Shown here: piece after piece, positions 34,155 to 42,675 of the stretch
Layout of the letters: each line of letters begins with the position of its first letter
Position numbering within the stretch: the first letter of the stretch is position 1
Source: Comamonas testosteroni
GTDB lineage: Bacteria; Pseudomonadota; Gammaproteobacteria; Burkholderiales; Burkholderiaceae_C
Assembly: GCF_014076415.1 (NCBI RefSeq)
Contig: NZ_CP043568.1
Location: 3,906,001 to 3,970,000, forward strand
Length of the DNA: 64,000 bases
Direction of reading: 5' to 3'
Notes under the pieces: model-generated
The model's database searches: none
Told to the model about the DNA's origin: nothing
Seen by the model: the letters and a program-made list of their open reading frames with translations, nothing else
Position numbers and translations under genes: made by a program

Positions 34155-34847
34155 ATGAACGAACAAGTCACCACACTGGGCTCTGCGGGCTACGGTGTCT
34201 CGCAGCAAGAGCGCAACCGTGTCTTGCGCAATACCTACTGGCTGCTGGCACTCAGCCTGATCCCCACCGTGCTGGGCGCTTGGCTGGGCGTAGCCACTGG
34301 CATGACTCGCGCGCTGACGGGCGGCGTGGGCCTGATCGTGTTCATGGCCGGCGCCTTCGGTTTCATGTTCGCGATCGAAAAGACCAAGCACAGCGCCGCT
34401 GGCGTGCCCGTGCTGCTGGCCTTCACCTTCTTCATGGGCCTGATGCTATCGCGCCTGATCGGCATGATTCTGGGCTTCTCCAACGGCACTCAGCTGATCA
34501 TGACGGCCTTTGCCGGTACCGCTGGCGTGTTCTTCGTGATGGCCATGCTGGCCACCGTGATCAAGCGCGACCTGTCGGGCATGGGCAAGTTCCTGTTCGT
34601 GGGCGCCCTGGTGCTGATGGTAGGCGCCATCATCAATGTCTTCGTGGGCTCCACGGCAGGCATGATGGCCATCTCCATGCTGGCCATCGGCATCTTCTCC
34701 GCCTACATGCTGTATGACCTCAAGCAGATCATCGACGGCGGCGAGACCAACTACATCAGCGCCACCCTGGCCCTGTATCTGGACCTGTTCAACGTGTTCC
34801 AGAGCCTGCTGGCCCTGCTGGGCATCATGGGCGGCGATCGCGACTAA
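34155..34847 (+). CDS. Bax inhibitor-1 / YccA family membrane protein
   Basis: 230 residues, preceded by GGAGGAA. Seven membrane helices follow a 25-residue polar N-terminus (NEQVTTLGSAGYGVSQQERNRVLRNTYWLLALSLIPTVLG). The BI-1 signature AGTAGVFFVMAMLATVIKRDLSGMGKF and the C-terminal YDLKQIIDGGETNYISATLALYLDLFNVF are clear. Relatives modulate FtsH (YccA) or leak calcium (BI-1). It is monocistronic with its own terminator. Confidence 0.93.
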   Translation: MNEQVTTLGSAGYGVSQQERNRVLRNTYWLLALSLIPTVLGAWLGVATGMTRALTGGVGLIVFMAGAFGFMFAIEKTKHSAAGVPVLLAFTFFMGLMLSRLIGMILGFSNGTQLIMTAFAGTAGVFFVMAMLATVIKRDLSGMGKFLFVGALVLMVGAIINVFVGSTAGMMAISMLAIGIFSAYMLYDLKQIIDGGETNYISATLALYLDLFNVFQSLLALLGIMGGDRD

Positions 34848-34869
34848 GCCTCGCGGCTGCCCAGTCTAG

Positions 34870-34895
34870 AAGGAGTGCCTTGCGCACTCCTTTTT
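34870..34895 (+). terminator. Intrinsic terminator after the BI-1 gene
   Basis: AGGAGTGC-CTTGC-GCACTCCT followed by TTTTT, 22 bases after the stop codon. Confidence 0.92.
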
Positions 34896-34991
34896 GTTTG
34901 CAGTAATCTGATGTCGGGCGCGGCCATCGCCGCAATGGAAATTTCAGCCATGGCCTAAATTCCCGGCTGCCGCTGCCGATAAGCAAACAAG

Positions 34992-35345
34992 ATGAAGTCA
35001 AACCACCTTCCCCGCGCACTTGCCATTGCCCTGCTGCCTCTGGTACTGGCAGGCTGCAAGATCGAAGACATTCCGGGCCTGGGCCCTGATCCACGCACCG
35101 TGGCGCGTGAATCCGAAGCCAAGGCCATTGGCGGCGCCTGTAGGCACGCCATGCGCGGACTGGAAGACTGCTACGTTCTCAACCCCAAGGCACCCAAGGC
35201 GCTGGTGTTTGCGGGCTGGAAGGACATGGATGAATACATGCGCTCCAACAAGATCGAAGGCGTACCCTCCGTGCTGGGACAGAGTGCCGCCGAGAAACGC
35301 GGCGCTGCGGAGCCCGACAACGGCAGCAGCCGCAATCGCAGCTGA
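34992..35345 (+). CDS. Small lipoprotein, function unknown
   Basis: 117 residues. A lipoprotein signal (MKSNHLPRALAIALLPLVLAGC) places the lipid-bearing Cys at residue 22. The mature part contains two Cys (GGACRHAMRGLEDCYVLNPKAPKALVFAGWKDMDEYM), possibly a disulphide, and a disordered end (GAAEPDNGSSRNRS). I do not recognise a named family. It is an independent gene between BI-1 and the MFS permease. Confidence 0.85.
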   Translation: MKSNHLPRALAIALLPLVLAGCKIEDIPGLGPDPRTVARESEAKAIGGACRHAMRGLEDCYVLNPKAPKALVFAGWKDMDEYMRSNKIEGVPSVLGQSAAEKRGAAEPDNGSSRNRS

Positions 35346-35501
35346 GACATCCATGGCCGCCCCCGGCCATCGTCCGTACAAGCCGCAGCAACCGCTGCGG
35401 CTTTTTTCATTTCACCATGACCCTGGCAGGCCGTCGCCGAGCGGCATCAACCTGCTCCGCAAACCTCAGGGCTGGCTCAGGGGGCGGCCAATACTTCAAA
35501 T

Positions 35502-35520
35502 GCAATTGATTATCATTTAA
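35502..35520. promoter_or_regulatory. Fur-like site ahead of the MFS gene
   Basis: GCAATTGATTATCATTTAA contains the GATTATCATT half of a Fur box and lies 42 bases before the MFS start. It matches about 12 of 19 consensus positions, fewer than the fiu and hemP sites. Confidence 0.55.
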
Positions 35521-35561
35521 TATGCTCTAAATCCTGCCTGACGGCGCTACCAAGGAATCTC

Positions 35562-36803
35562 ATGAGCACTACTCCAGACCCCGACACTGCTCCCTGTCCT
35601 GCGCGGACTGCAGCGGCCTTCAGCATGAAACCGCTGATGTTCGAGACCTTGGTGTGCACACTGGCAATGATGTCCTTCGTGGCGCTGATCGGCCCGATCA
35701 GCCGGGTGCTCGGGCTGTCGCCCTGGCAGGCGGGACTGGCCGTGACGGTGGGCGGCATTGCCTGGGTGCTGCTCGCGCGCCGCTGGGGCGCGGCAAGTGA
35801 CAGGCTCGGGCGCCGCAAGATCATGCTGCTGGGGCTTGGCGGCTTCGTGCTGTGCTATGCGGCGATGTGTGTCTTCATCGTGCTGGCACTGCGCCAACCG
35901 CCGCCGGTCTGGGTGGCTTTTGCGGGGCTGGTGGTACTGCGGGGCAGCGCCGTCGGCTTTTACGCGGCCGTGCCGGCCACGGGGGCTGCGCTGGTCGCGG
36001 ACCATGTGTCTGCTGACAAGCGCGCATCCGCCATGGCAGGACTGGGAGCCGCGAGCGGAATGGGCATGGTGGCCGGGCCGGGTATTGCCGGAATGCTCGC
36101 CAACCACAGCCTGGAGTTGCCGCTGTTCATCACGGCCATGCTGCCTCTTGCCGCGCTTGCCGTGATGTGGCGCTGGCTGCCACGTACCGAACATCATGCC
36201 GCGCCGGATGCCACGCCGCTGAGAATAGGCGACAAGCGCTTGCGCCGCCCTCTCGCCGCAGCCTTCGCAGCGATGTTCAGCGTGACGGTGGCGCAGGTGA
36301 TCGTGGGCTTCTTCGCGCTCGACCGCCTGCACCTGGACGCCACGGCAGCGGCGCGCGCCGCCGGCATTGCCTTGGCGGTGGTCGGAGTGGCCCTGATCCT
36401 GGCCCAGTTGCTGGTGCGCAGCCTGAGCTGGCCACCGCAGCGGCTGATCAGCATCGGCGTCGTGGTGTCCGCAGCAGGCTTCGCTTCAGTGCCTTTCGCC
36501 ACCACGCAGCCGGCCTTGTGGGCTGCGTACTTCGTCGCTGCCGCAGGCATGGGATGGGTGTTCCCGGCCGTGACTGCCCTGGCCGCCAACTCGGTGAATG
36601 GGAACGAGCAAGGCGCCACCGCTGGCACGGTGGGCGCAGCACACGGAATGGGAATGGTCCTCGGGCCGCTGGTGGGCACATTGGTCTACGACATCGACCC
36701 GGGTGCACCATATGCGCTGATCGCCCTGCTGCTGCTATCGGTGCTGGCCATGTTGTGGCCCACGCGGCCGACGACGCCACAGGCAATAGTGGCCCAGCAC
36801 TGA
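35562..36803 (+). CDS. MFS permease, probably iron-regulated
   Basis: 413 residues with 12 membrane helices. MFS loop motifs include RRWGAASDRLGRRKIMLLGLGG between helices 2 and 3 and GAASGMGMVAGPGIAGML near helix 5; the second half repeats GAAHGMGMVLGPLVGTLVYD. The family includes drug and siderophore exporters. A Fur-like site upstream and the iron-gene neighbourhood suggest siderophore or metabolite efflux, but no siderophore synthesis genes are present in the window. Confidence 0.87.
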   Translation: MSTTPDPDTAPCPARTAAAFSMKPLMFETLVCTLAMMSFVALIGPISRVLGLSPWQAGLAVTVGGIAWVLLARRWGAASDRLGRRKIMLLGLGGFVLCYAAMCVFIVLALRQPPPVWVAFAGLVVLRGSAVGFYAAVPATGAALVADHVSADKRASAMAGLGAASGMGMVAGPGIAGMLANHSLELPLFITAMLPLAALAVMWRWLPRTEHHAAPDATPLRIGDKRLRRPLAAAFAAMFSVTVAQVIVGFFALDRLHLDATAAARAAGIALAVVGVALILAQLLVRSLSWPPQRLISIGVVVSAAGFASVPFATTQPALWAAYFVAAAGMGWVFPAVTALAANSVNGNEQGATAGTVGAAHGMGMVLGPLVGTLVYDIDPGAPYALIALLLLSVLAMLWPTRPTTPQAIVAQH

Positions 36804-37093
36804 AGAGCGGTTGACGGCCGGGCGCTTTCGAGCACCGCCCATCTGCGCCGAGCTGCTGCGCACTGCACCCAGGTCCAATCCTTGCTGTGCCTGGGCTCGA
36901 CGGTTCGCAGCCCCATGCAGCTGACGCACACCAAGGTCGCATTTGAGGGCCGCAAGAACCATGTCCAAGCCATTGGCGCACGGGCATTTCCTCCGCAGCC
37001 TCTTCCACCAAGGGTCTGACGGCAGCCATTTCCCACAATTCCCAGCCAGTCTCATGATGCTGATCTGGATGTCATATTTTCCTTGTGGACATT
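36804..37093. other. Gene-free stretch between the MFS gene and the SOD operon
   Basis: Several overlapping minus-strand frames exist (for example 36735-37112), but each runs into the MFS gene antisense and lacks a ribosome site. The base composition stays GC-rich until about 37050, so it may be a remnant of a lost gene. No family was recognised. Confidence 0.4.
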
Positions 37094-37117
37094 GAATACA
37101 AACCATTCTCATTTATA
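37094..37117. promoter_or_regulatory. Fur-like site ahead of the SOD operon
   Basis: AAACCATTCTCATTTATA is followed by an AT-rich stretch. The 13-mer ATTCTCATTTATA is identical to that before bfd. It lies about 90 bases before the first gene of the DUF2325-SOD-ZIP operon. Confidence 0.6.
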
Positions 37118-37208
37118 TTTATGAATTATTGATTCCATTCTTAGCTGCACATACGCGCATCCCAGCGACGAGTTCTGTTGTGCTCTCAACCATGGGGACA
37201 AGACTGCC

Positions 37209-37757
37209 GTGCCAGATGATGACTTCAACCAAATACGCCTTGAGCATGAGGCCCTCATGCTGACCTATATGGAAGTGCAGACCCGCTGCACGGCACAGAT
37301 GCAATCGCTGGCACGCGAAGTGGAGGCGCTCAAGCGGCAGCTTGTGCACCTCAGGGCCAAGGTCATTGTCCGCGACAGCGCTCTTGCCTGGGAACGTGAA
37401 CAGCGCAACGCCCTGGCCCAGGCGATGGCACTGAATCTGCTGCAGCAAGAACCTCAACCTGCAGCTGAACAGGCAACGTCCGGCGTCGACTGGCCTCTGG
37501 TCGAGGATGCCGACAGCCAGGCCCTGTCCGAGCAACAACTCCTGGAAGCCAGTCTGCACGCCGCCGACCTGGTGATTTGCCAGACAGGTTGCATCAGCGA
37601 CGGAGCCTACTGGCGCGTAAAAGATCACTGCAAGCGCACCGGCAAGACCTGCCTGCTGGTGGATCAGCCGACAGCCTTGCGGGTGGTACGCATTCACCCA
37701 TCAGGAGAGGATGGAAAAGTCGTTGCTGCCCAAGCCTGCATCGAGGGTGCGTCATGA
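37209..37757 (+). CDS. DUF2325 protein, first gene of the SOD operon
   Basis: 182 residues. The N-terminal half is a coiled coil (about 8-80, QTRCTAQMQSLAREVEALKRQLVHLRAK). The C-terminal DUF2325 domain has ADLVICQTGCISDGAYWRVKDHCKRTGKTCLLV, with a conserved Cys pair in QTGC and HCKRTGK. The family is often linked to iron-starvation SOD operons and may bind nucleotides or metal; function is unknown. It overlaps the next gene by four bases. Confidence 0.85.
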   Translation: MPDDDFNQIRLEHEALMLTYMEVQTRCTAQMQSLAREVEALKRQLVHLRAKVIVRDSALAWEREQRNALAQAMALNLLQQEPQPAAEQATSGVDWPLVEDADSQALSEQQLLEASLHAADLVICQTGCISDGAYWRVKDHCKRTGKTCLLVDQPTALRVVRIHPSGEDGKVVAAQACIEGAS

Positions 37758-38257
37758 GCCACGGCACAGGAAACACCTGGGCTGCAGATTTGCTGTCTGC
37801 CTGGAAGCTGCACACTTGCACGGCGCTGACGGCAACGCGGGAGCTTCGACATCTCTCAGCACTTGAACACTACCGGCATGCACAACAGCTTGGCTTGCAG
37901 TTGCTGGTCGCAGAGCCCGGCGATATTGCCGACGATGACCGCATCGCCGCTTTTGTCGTTGCCCACCTGAATCTGGCAGATGCCCTCGCCGAAGCAGATC
38001 GGCCGGGAGCAGCATATGAATGCCTGCATGAGGCGCAACAAGCCCTGATGCCATTTCTGCAGCAGGACTCCACCAGGCAGTCCCTGAGCCTGGCGATATA
38101 CCGTCATCTGCCCCAGCTCCTGGCCGCACGGGCCGAGCACGGTACAGCAGCCGCAGGCGTCTGCGCCTCGACATCCGCCCCTCTTCTCACCCACCCCGCC
38201 AGCGACAGGCAGTCCCGCCTTGCCAGCTTCGAGTCCGTGCATTCATCGCTGCACTGA
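37754..38257 (+). CDS. Unknown helical protein of the SOD operon (OrfX-like position)
   Basis: 167 residues from [22 protein letters not shown]. It is mostly helical and contains a TPR-like stretch ([17 protein letters not shown] ... [32 protein letters not shown]). It occupies the place of the unnamed gene between fagA/fumC and sodA in the Pseudomonas fumC-orfX-sodA operon, and the similarity is mainly positional. ATGA overlap with the gene before. Confidence 0.75.
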   Translation: MSHGTGNTWAADLLSAWKLHTCTALTATRELRHLSALEHYRHAQQLGLQLLVAEPGDIADDDRIAAFVVAHLNLADALAEADRPGAAYECLHEAQQALMPFLQQDSTRQSLSLAIYRHLPQLLAARAEHGTAAAGVCASTSAPLLTHPASDRQSRLASFESVHSSLH

Positions 38258-38289
38258 CTCCCTCTCCCTCACTGCCAAGGCTTTTACTC

Positions 38290-38925
38290 ATGAGCTATAC
38301 CCTGCCTCCACTGCCCTACGACTACGCAGCGCTGGAGCCGCATATCGATGCGCAAACCATGGAGATTCACTACTCCAGGCACCACCAGACCTACGTCAAC
38401 AACCTCAACGCGGCACTCGAAGGCAGCAAGTATGCGCAATGGCCGCTGGACGATCTGCTCGTCAAGATCGAATCGCTGCCTCAGCCGCTTCGCCAGGCCG
38501 TGCGCAACAATGGCGGTGGCCATGCCAATCACAGCTTGTTCTGGCAAGTCATGTCTCCCAAAGGGGGTGGCCTGCCACAGGGCGCTCTTGCGGCAGCCAT
38601 TGACAGGGACCTGAGAGGCTTCGAGAACTTCAAGACCGAGTTCACCAAGGCCGCCATCAGCCGCTTCGGCAGCGGATGGGCCTGGCTCGGTGTGGACCGC
38701 AGCGGCAAGCTGCATGTGGAGAGCAGCGCCAATCAGGACAACCCTCTGATGCTTGGCATTGGCAGCGGCAACACGCCGATTCTGGGCCTGGACGTCTGGG
38801 AGCATGCCTATTACCTGAAATACCAGAACCGACGTCCCGAATACATCGCTGCTTTCTACAACGTCGTGGACTGGAATGAAGTGGCGCGCCGCTTCGCTGC
38901 CGCCACCCAGCCTAGCAGGAGCTGA
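38290..38925 (+). CDS. sodA: Superoxide dismutase, Mn type likely
   Basis: 211 residues. Metal ligands are H27 (MEIHYSRHH), H81 ([11 protein letters not shown]), D168 and H172 ([21 protein letters not shown]). GGGHANH and the ligand environment resemble Mn-SODs more than Fe-SODs. It removes superoxide in the cytosol. Location in a Fur-boxed operon with a ZIP metal importer fits replacement of Fe-SOD by an Mn enzyme when iron is short. Confidence 0.94.
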   Translation: MSYTLPPLPYDYAALEPHIDAQTMEIHYSRHHQTYVNNLNAALEGSKYAQWPLDDLLVKIESLPQPLRQAVRNNGGGHANHSLFWQVMSPKGGGLPQGALAAAIDRDLRGFENFKTEFTKAAISRFGSGWAWLGVDRSGKLHVESSANQDNPLMLGIGSGNTPILGLDVWEHAYYLKYQNRRPEYIAAFYNVVDWNEVARRFAAATQPSRS

Positions 38926-38928
38926 ACC

Positions 38929-39846
38929 ATGGGCCAGGACGGACTGCAGAGCACATCTTCAAGCCAACCGCCCCTGCCGCTCAGAACCCGGCTCGGGCTG
39001 CTGATCTCCGCTGCAGGCGCTCTGGTGCTTGCATCCATGGCCTGGAAGCAGCTGCAGATGAATCCAGCAGCACTGAATGCGCTGCTGGGCGGCAGCGTGG
39101 CGGCGCTGGCAACGGCGCTGGGCGCTCTGCCTGTGCTGCTGACCCAAAATCCATCCGAGCGGACTCAGGACACTCTATTCGGCTTTGGCGCAGGCGTGAT
39201 GCTGGCTGCCTGCGCCTTTTCATTGATTCTGCCCGGGCTGGAAGCCGCCAGGGCAGTCACCCCGAGCGGGAGCAGCGAATGGCTGGGTGGTGCCCTGATC
39301 GGCGTCGCCATCTTGCTCGGCGGTGCCACCCTGCTGGCCATGGACCGCCTGCTGCCGCACGAGCATTTCATCAAAGGCCGCGAAGGCAGCCATGCGCGCC
39401 AGCTGCGACGCACCTGGCTGTTTGTGATTGCCATCACCCTTCACAACCTGCCCGAAGGTCTGGCCATCGGCGTGGGCTATGCTGCCAACGAGGGGCTGCG
39501 CGCCAGCTCGCTCACGCTGGGCATTGCCATACAGGATGTACCCGAGGGTTTCGTGGTCGCAGCCTCTTTGCTGGCTGCTGGCTATACCCGAGGCTTTGCG
39601 GTAGTGCTGGGCGCACTGACAGGGCTGATCGAGCCTCTGGGCGCCGTGATCGGCGCCATCGTGGTCAGCAGCTCCACCATGCTGTTGCCCTGGGGCCTGG
39701 GCTTTGCCGCCGGGGCCATGCTGTTTGTCATCAGCCACGAAATCATTCCGGAATCCCACCGCAAGGGCCATGAAGCCTGGGCCACCACAGGACTCATGCT
39801 GGGCTTTGTGCTGATGATGATTCTGGATACGTCCCTTGGCGGCTGA
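38929..39846 (+). CDS. ZIP-family divalent metal transporter
   Basis: 305 residues with about eight membrane helices. The ZIP metal-site motif HNLPEGLAIGVGYA (helix 4) and AIQDVPEGFVVAASLLAAG (helix 5) are complete, and a His-bearing loop (LLPHEHFIKGREGSHARQ) precedes them. It starts three bases after sodA, so it is coupled to it. Likely imports Mn(II) or Zn(II); Mn would serve the adjacent SOD (inference). Confidence 0.92.
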   Translation: MGQDGLQSTSSSQPPLPLRTRLGLLISAAGALVLASMAWKQLQMNPAALNALLGGSVAALATALGALPVLLTQNPSERTQDTLFGFGAGVMLAACAFSLILPGLEAARAVTPSGSSEWLGGALIGVAILLGGATLLAMDRLLPHEHFIKGREGSHARQLRRTWLFVIAITLHNLPEGLAIGVGYAANEGLRASSLTLGIAIQDVPEGFVVAASLLAAGYTRGFAVVLGALTGLIEPLGAVIGAIVVSSSTMLLPWGLGFAAGAMLFVISHEIIPESHRKGHEAWATTGLMLGFVLMMILDTSLGG

Positions 39847-39882
39847 ACTGCGCCGCGCAGGCGCAGTTCAGGGCATGCTCGC

Positions 39883-41382
39883 TTATGCGCGCTCGAAAAC
39901 GGCCATGGATTCCACATGCGCCGTATGCGGAAACATGTTCACCACACCCGCCGCCACACAGCGATAGCCGGCCTGGTGCACCAGCAAGCCTGCATCACGC
40001 GCCAGCGTGGCCGGGTTGCAGCTCACATAGACAATGCGCTTGGGGAACTGCCAGCTTTCCTGACCCTCGGGCAGCGGAGGCAGCAAATCGGGCTGCTCTT
40101 CGCTGGCAACGCCGGTCTGCTTGGCGCCGATGCGGATCTGGTGAATATCGGCAAGTGCCTTGGACAGGGCAAACGCACCTTCACGCGGAGGATCGACCAG
40201 CCACTTGTCGGAATTGCCGTCGGCAATCAGCATGGCTGGGGTCATCTCGAACAGATTGCGGGCCACGAAGCTGGTGGGAGCCAGCTTGTCGTCTTCGCTG
40301 CGCGTGGCATTGTTGCCCGCATAGTTCTCGTGCGAGCGCTTGACCAGTGTTTCAGAGCCTTCAATGCCCAGTACCTCGCGCGCCATGGTGGCAATCGGCA
40401 ACGTGAAGTTGCCAAGACCGCAGAACCAGTCGATGACGCGCTCGTCCTTTTTCGCATCCAGCAGGCGCAGCGAGCGCGTGACCAGCACGCGGTTGATATG
40501 CGGATTGACCTGGGTGAAGTCGGTCGGCTTGAACGGCATGGTGATGCCGAAGTCCGGCAAACCATAGGACAGCTGTGTACCGCCTTCTTCCATCAGATGC
40601 ACGGTATCCGGGCCCTTGGGCTGCAGCCACCACTGAACGTTCTGCTCGGCAGCAAAGTCGCGCAGGCGCTGCTTGTCGGCATCCGACAGAGGCTCCAGAT
40701 GACGCAGCACCAGGGCAGTGACATGGTCGCCGCAAGCCACTTCGATCTGAGGACAGGTTTCGCGCGCATCCATGCTGGCGATCAGTGCGCGCATGGGCAT
40801 GAGCATGGCATCCACATGGGGCGGCAAAATCTTGCAGACCTCCATGTCCGCGATGTAGCGGCTCTTGCGCTCGTGGAAGCCCACCAGCACCTTGCCCTTC
40901 TTGGCCACATAGCGCACCGACAGGCGCGAGCGGAAGCGATAGCCCCAGGCCGGGCCCTCGATGGGGCGCAGCAGCGTCTCGGGCTTGACCTTGGCCAGAT
41001 GCCAGAGGTTGTCTTCCAATACACGCTGCTTGATGGCGACCTGGGCCGCCACATGCAGATGCTGCATCTTGCAGCCACCACAGGCGCCGGCGTGCAGCCC
41101 GAAATTAGGGCAGCCGGGCGTCACGCGCTGCGAGGATTCGCGGTGGATTTCAGTCAGCGTGGCCGCTTCCCAGTTGTTCTTCTTGCGATGGGTGTTGGCA
41201 CTGACGATTTCACCGGTCAGGGCGCCGTCGATGAAGACCACCTTGCCATCGGGCTTGCGGGCTACACCCTGGGCATCCATGTCCATGGACAGCACTTCCA
41301 GCCAGCCCTCGGGCAGCGCCGGGGCATCAGACGGGACTTCGGGCAGGTTTTCGGGAATTTTGTTGTCGCGGGATTCACTCAT
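39883..41382 (-). CDS. rlmD: 23S rRNA m5U1939 methyltransferase RlmD
   Basis: 499 residues from [19 protein letters not shown], chosen over an upstream ATG that adds 29 unrelated residues. A TRAM domain ([32 protein letters not shown]) is followed by a [4Fe-4S] Cys set ([19 protein letters not shown] ... CKILPP). The SAM-binding motif is [16 protein letters not shown], and [12 protein letters not shown] contains the catalytic Cys. An insertion of about 30 residues ([23 protein letters not shown]) is a lineage feature. It methylates U1939 of 23S rRNA. Confidence 0.95.
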   Translation of the reverse strand: MSESRDNKIPENLPEVPSDAPALPEGWLEVLSMDMDAQGVARKPDGKVVFIDGALTGEIVSANTHRKKNNWEAATLTEIHRESSQRVTPGCPNFGLHAGACGGCKMQHLHVAAQVAIKQRVLEDNLWHLAKVKPETLLRPIEGPAWGYRFRSRLSVRYVAKKGKVLVGFHERKSRYIADMEVCKILPPHVDAMLMPMRALIASMDARETCPQIEVACGDHVTALVLRHLEPLSDADKQRLRDFAAEQNVQWWLQPKGPDTVHLMEEGGTQLSYGLPDFGITMPFKPTDFTQVNPHINRVLVTRSLRLLDAKKDERVIDWFCGLGNFTLPIATMAREVLGIEGSETLVKRSHENYAGNNATRSEDDKLAPTSFVARNLFEMTPAMLIADGNSDKWLVDPPREGAFALSKALADIHQIRIGAKQTGVASEEQPDLLPPLPEGQESWQFPKRIVYVSCNPATLARDAGLLVHQAGYRCVAAGVVNMFPHTAHVESMAVFERA

Positions 41383-41534
41383 GGTGCCCGATTGTCTCAG
41401 GCCACCCCATACCCGAGAGCCGACCACGGCAAAAAACTGCATGGGAGCCCATGGCACGCGCCCAGCCAATCGGCCTTCTGCAAGGCAAAATCAAGCCTCA
41501 ATGTGCCGCCAACGCTTGGCTCACAGCTATGCAA

Positions 41535-41846
41535 TCAGAAGCGTTGTTCTTCACGCAGGCGGCGCTCGCGGCTATTGCGCGCCGCAGCAATCTGGGCGCG
41601 CTCGGCGAGCAGGTTGACCTCGGTGGCACAGTTGTACTCGTCGAGCGAGAAAAACATGCGGGCTCCGGGGGCGAGTTGCGACACCGTCTGATGCAGGGGC
41701 AGAGACAGGTCGACCGGCGCCACATTGGAGCGATAGATCAGTTCGTTATTGGGTGCATAGACAAAATAGCAGGCAGCCGATGCGACCTGGGACCAAGCAC
41801 AGGCTGACAGAACCAAGGCGGCACGCAAGACGGATGCAGCGGTCAT
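41535..41846 (-). CDS. Small secreted protein, function unknown
   Basis: 103 residues. The signal peptide MTAASVLRAALVLSACAWSQVASA ends at ASA-AC. The mature part (CYFVYAPNNELIYRSNVAPVDLSLPLHQTVSQL...) has two cysteines (the first mature Cys and EYNCATEV) and an Arg-rich end. It is conserved-looking but not a named family I recognise. It is divergent from the GbsR-type regulator. Confidence 0.82.
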   Translation of the reverse strand: MTAASVLRAALVLSACAWSQVASAACYFVYAPNNELIYRSNVAPVDLSLPLHQTVSQLAPGARMFFSLDEYNCATEVNLLAERAQIAAARNSRERRLREEQRF

Positions 41847-41928
41847 GAACTCTCCCTTCCCTGACGGGGCTCCATGCCCCTGTAATGCGGCTATTTTACG
41901 AGTAGCGACGCCGCGACCAGGTTGATGT

Positions 41929-42053
41929 GAAATTTCTCTATCTCAAGAAAATTTCTTACCGCTCCGGCTCCCATGCCCAAAGCCTGCACAAACACCTTGC
42001 CGATCCCATTCAGGCGCTCGCACAATTTTAAATTTCTGTATTGACAGAAATTT
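41929..42053. promoter_or_regulatory. Two related operator palindromes upstream of the GbsR-type gene
   Basis: AAATTTCTGT-ATTG-ACAGAAATTT (42030-42053) is a perfect 10-base dyad. An imperfect relative beginning GAAATTTCTC and ending AAAATTTC lies at 41929-41955. A third TTCTGTC-AA-GGCAGAA follows the gene at 42641. The perfect dyad covers a TTG that could be read as the gene start, arguing that the true start is the ATG at 42077. Confidence 0.7.
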
Positions 42054-42076
42054 CAAGCAAGACCACACTTCGTTTC

Positions 42077-42628
42077 ATGCAACTGAGTCCTATCGCTGAA
42101 CGCTTTGTGCACCACTGGGGAGATATGGGCAACGCCTGGGGCGTGAATCGCACGGTGGCGCAAATTCATGCACTGCTGTTCTTTCATGGCCGCCCCCTCA
42201 ATGCTGACGAGATCTGCGAAACCCTGGGTGCGGCACGCTCCAACGTCAGCAACAGCCTCAAGGAGCTACTGAACTGGAACCTGATTCGCAGCAGCCGCAA
42301 GAGCGGTGACCGGCGCGAGTATTTCGAGACCTCGGCCGATGTCTGGGAGTTGCTGCGCACCATTGTGCGAGAGCGCAAGCAGCGCGAGTTCGACCCCACC
42401 AGCGCGCTGCTGCGCGAGCTGATCGCCCAGCCCGAATTCGAGCAGGAAACGCCCGATGCCCAGGACCGTGTGCACGAGACGCTGCGCCTCATGGATTCGC
42501 TGGGCATCTGGACCGACGAAATGCTGCGCCTGTCTCCAGCCACTCTGGACAAGATCCTGCGCCTTGGCGCCAGCGTCCAGCGCTTTGTCCGAGGCAAGGA
42601 TGGCTACCGAGAGAGCGGCAGCGATTGA
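42077..42628 (+). CDS. GbsR/MarR-family transcriptional regulator
   Basis: 183 residues from MQLSPIAERFVHHWGDMGNAW. The winged helix contains VNRTVAQIHALLFFHGRPLNADEICETLGAARSNVSNSLKELLNWNLIR and SRKSGDRREYFET, typical of the GbsR branch of MarR proteins. The C-terminal half is helical for dimerisation. It is flanked by related palindromes on both sides, so it probably represses itself and the downstream reductase/DoxX-like/DUF2269 operon. Confidence 0.88.
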   Translation: MQLSPIAERFVHHWGDMGNAWGVNRTVAQIHALLFFHGRPLNADEICETLGAARSNVSNSLKELLNWNLIRSSRKSGDRREYFETSADVWELLRTIVRERKQREFDPTSALLRELIAQPEFEQETPDAQDRVHETLRLMDSLGIWTDEMLRLSPATLDKILRLGASVQRFVRGKDGYRESGSD

Positions 42629-42640
42629 AGCCAAACTGAA

Positions 42641-42656
42641 TTCTGTCAAGGCAGAA
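42641..42656. promoter_or_regulatory. Third GbsR-type operator ahead of the reductase gene
   Basis: TTCTGTC-AA-GGCAGAA keeps the TTCTGT/CAGAA half sites of the perfect upstream palindrome. It lies 20 bases before the reductase start. Confidence 0.55.
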
Positions 42657-42675
42657 AAATGCAAAGGAGTAGCGT

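Noticed and set aside
36735..37112. Possible truncated gene or transposase relic on the minus strand
   Set aside because: The frames run antisense into the MFS gene and no transposase motif could be recognised; not enough evidence.
39916..41691. 591-codon plus-strand open frame antisense to rlmD
   Set aside because: Shadow of rlmD.
42041..42076. TTG start for the GbsR-type regulator
   Set aside because: The TTG lies inside a perfect operator palindrome and adds 12 residues not expected in the family; the ATG at 42077 gives the standard N-terminus.
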